Of a stretch of 30,454 bases of DNA, positions 30,408 to 30,454 are shown one piece after another. The DNA is from an uncultured Collinsella sp. (GTDB taxonomy: Bacteria > Actinomycetota > Coriobacteriia > Coriobacteriales > Coriobacteriaceae), in assembly GCA_900549455.1 (NCBI GenBank), contig UROM01000010.1:1-30454 (forward strand), given 5' to 3'. The stretch's first letter is position 1. Every line of letters begins with the position of its first letter. Below the pieces are notes generated by a model. That model was not told the origin of the DNA. It was given only the letters and a program-made list of their open reading frames with translations, and made no database searches. Made by a program: the position numbers and the translations under genes.

Positions 30408-30454
30408 CTGTCTCTTATACACATCTGACGCTGCCGACGATCGCATAAGTGTAG
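30408..30454. other. Retained Nextera library adapter with i5 index (non-genomic)
   Basis: 30408-30426 is the Tn5 mosaic end, 30427-30440 the read-1 adapter complement, 30441-30448 (TCGCATAA, reverse TTATGCGA) the i5 index position (S522 from memory) and 30449-30454 the end of the P5 oligo. The minus-strand ORF that starts here (MRSSAASDVYKRQ...) is an adapter artefact. Confidence 0.97.

Noticed and set aside
30249..30446. 65-codon minus-strand frame at the right edge
   Set aside because: It starts inside the adapter and runs antisense-frame through the ATPase gene.

Overview
The window is a 30.4-kb fragment of a high-GC, Gram-positive anaerobe-type genome, most likely a Coriobacteriia member close to Collinsella. 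That assignment is an inference from gene content, codon and base composition, promoter style (TATACT-like -10 boxes, strong GGAGG ribosome sites) and the look of the proteins; no search was run. Both ends are not biological: bases 1-46 and 30408-30454 are Nextera library adapters with their index octamers still attached, so the first and last genes (pstB and a P-type Ca2+ ATPase) are cut by tagmentation.

Layout, left to right. 47-3957: truncated pstB, then a VanS/VanR-type two-component system on the minus strand, divergent from a secreted D-Ala-D-Ala carboxypeptidase. 3958-7600: tRNA-Ser, a hypothetical TPR-like gene split from its upstream neighbour only by an in-frame TAG, tRNA-Arg, and a small hypothetical gene under what looks like a LexA (SOS) box. 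7601-17527: housekeeping genes, nearly all minus strand: serS, a divergent 57-residue membrane protein, proC, rlmH, an SPFH protein, tRNA-Leu, tatD, rsmA, metG, rsmI and a GH5-like protein that lacks the usual acid/base Glu. 17777-18407: tRNA-Phe and an orphan ribbon-helix-helix antitoxin with a truncated toxin start.

18426-28025 is the main accessory system: a compact, overlapping minus-strand operon for a Tad/Flp-type surface pilus. In transcription order it holds cpaB, tadZ/cpaE, tadA (motor ATPase), tadB and tadC (inner-membrane platform), a Flp pilin, a one-TM unknown, a second Flp-like pilin, TadE, a large TadG-like protein with a CXXCH motif, a second TadE/TadF-type pseudopilin and a DUF192 protein. 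Three perfect short palindromes sit in its leader. No prepilin peptidase gene is in the window. 28278-30407: rsgA and the C-terminal third of a Ca2+-type P-ATPase.

The least expected non-coding signals are T-arm-like tRNA 3' fragments on the strand opposite three of the four tRNA genes, a duplicated tRNA-Leu 3' end plus terminator flanking a ~140-bp insert, and a palindromic repeat that exactly fills the gap between the small membrane-protein gene and proC.
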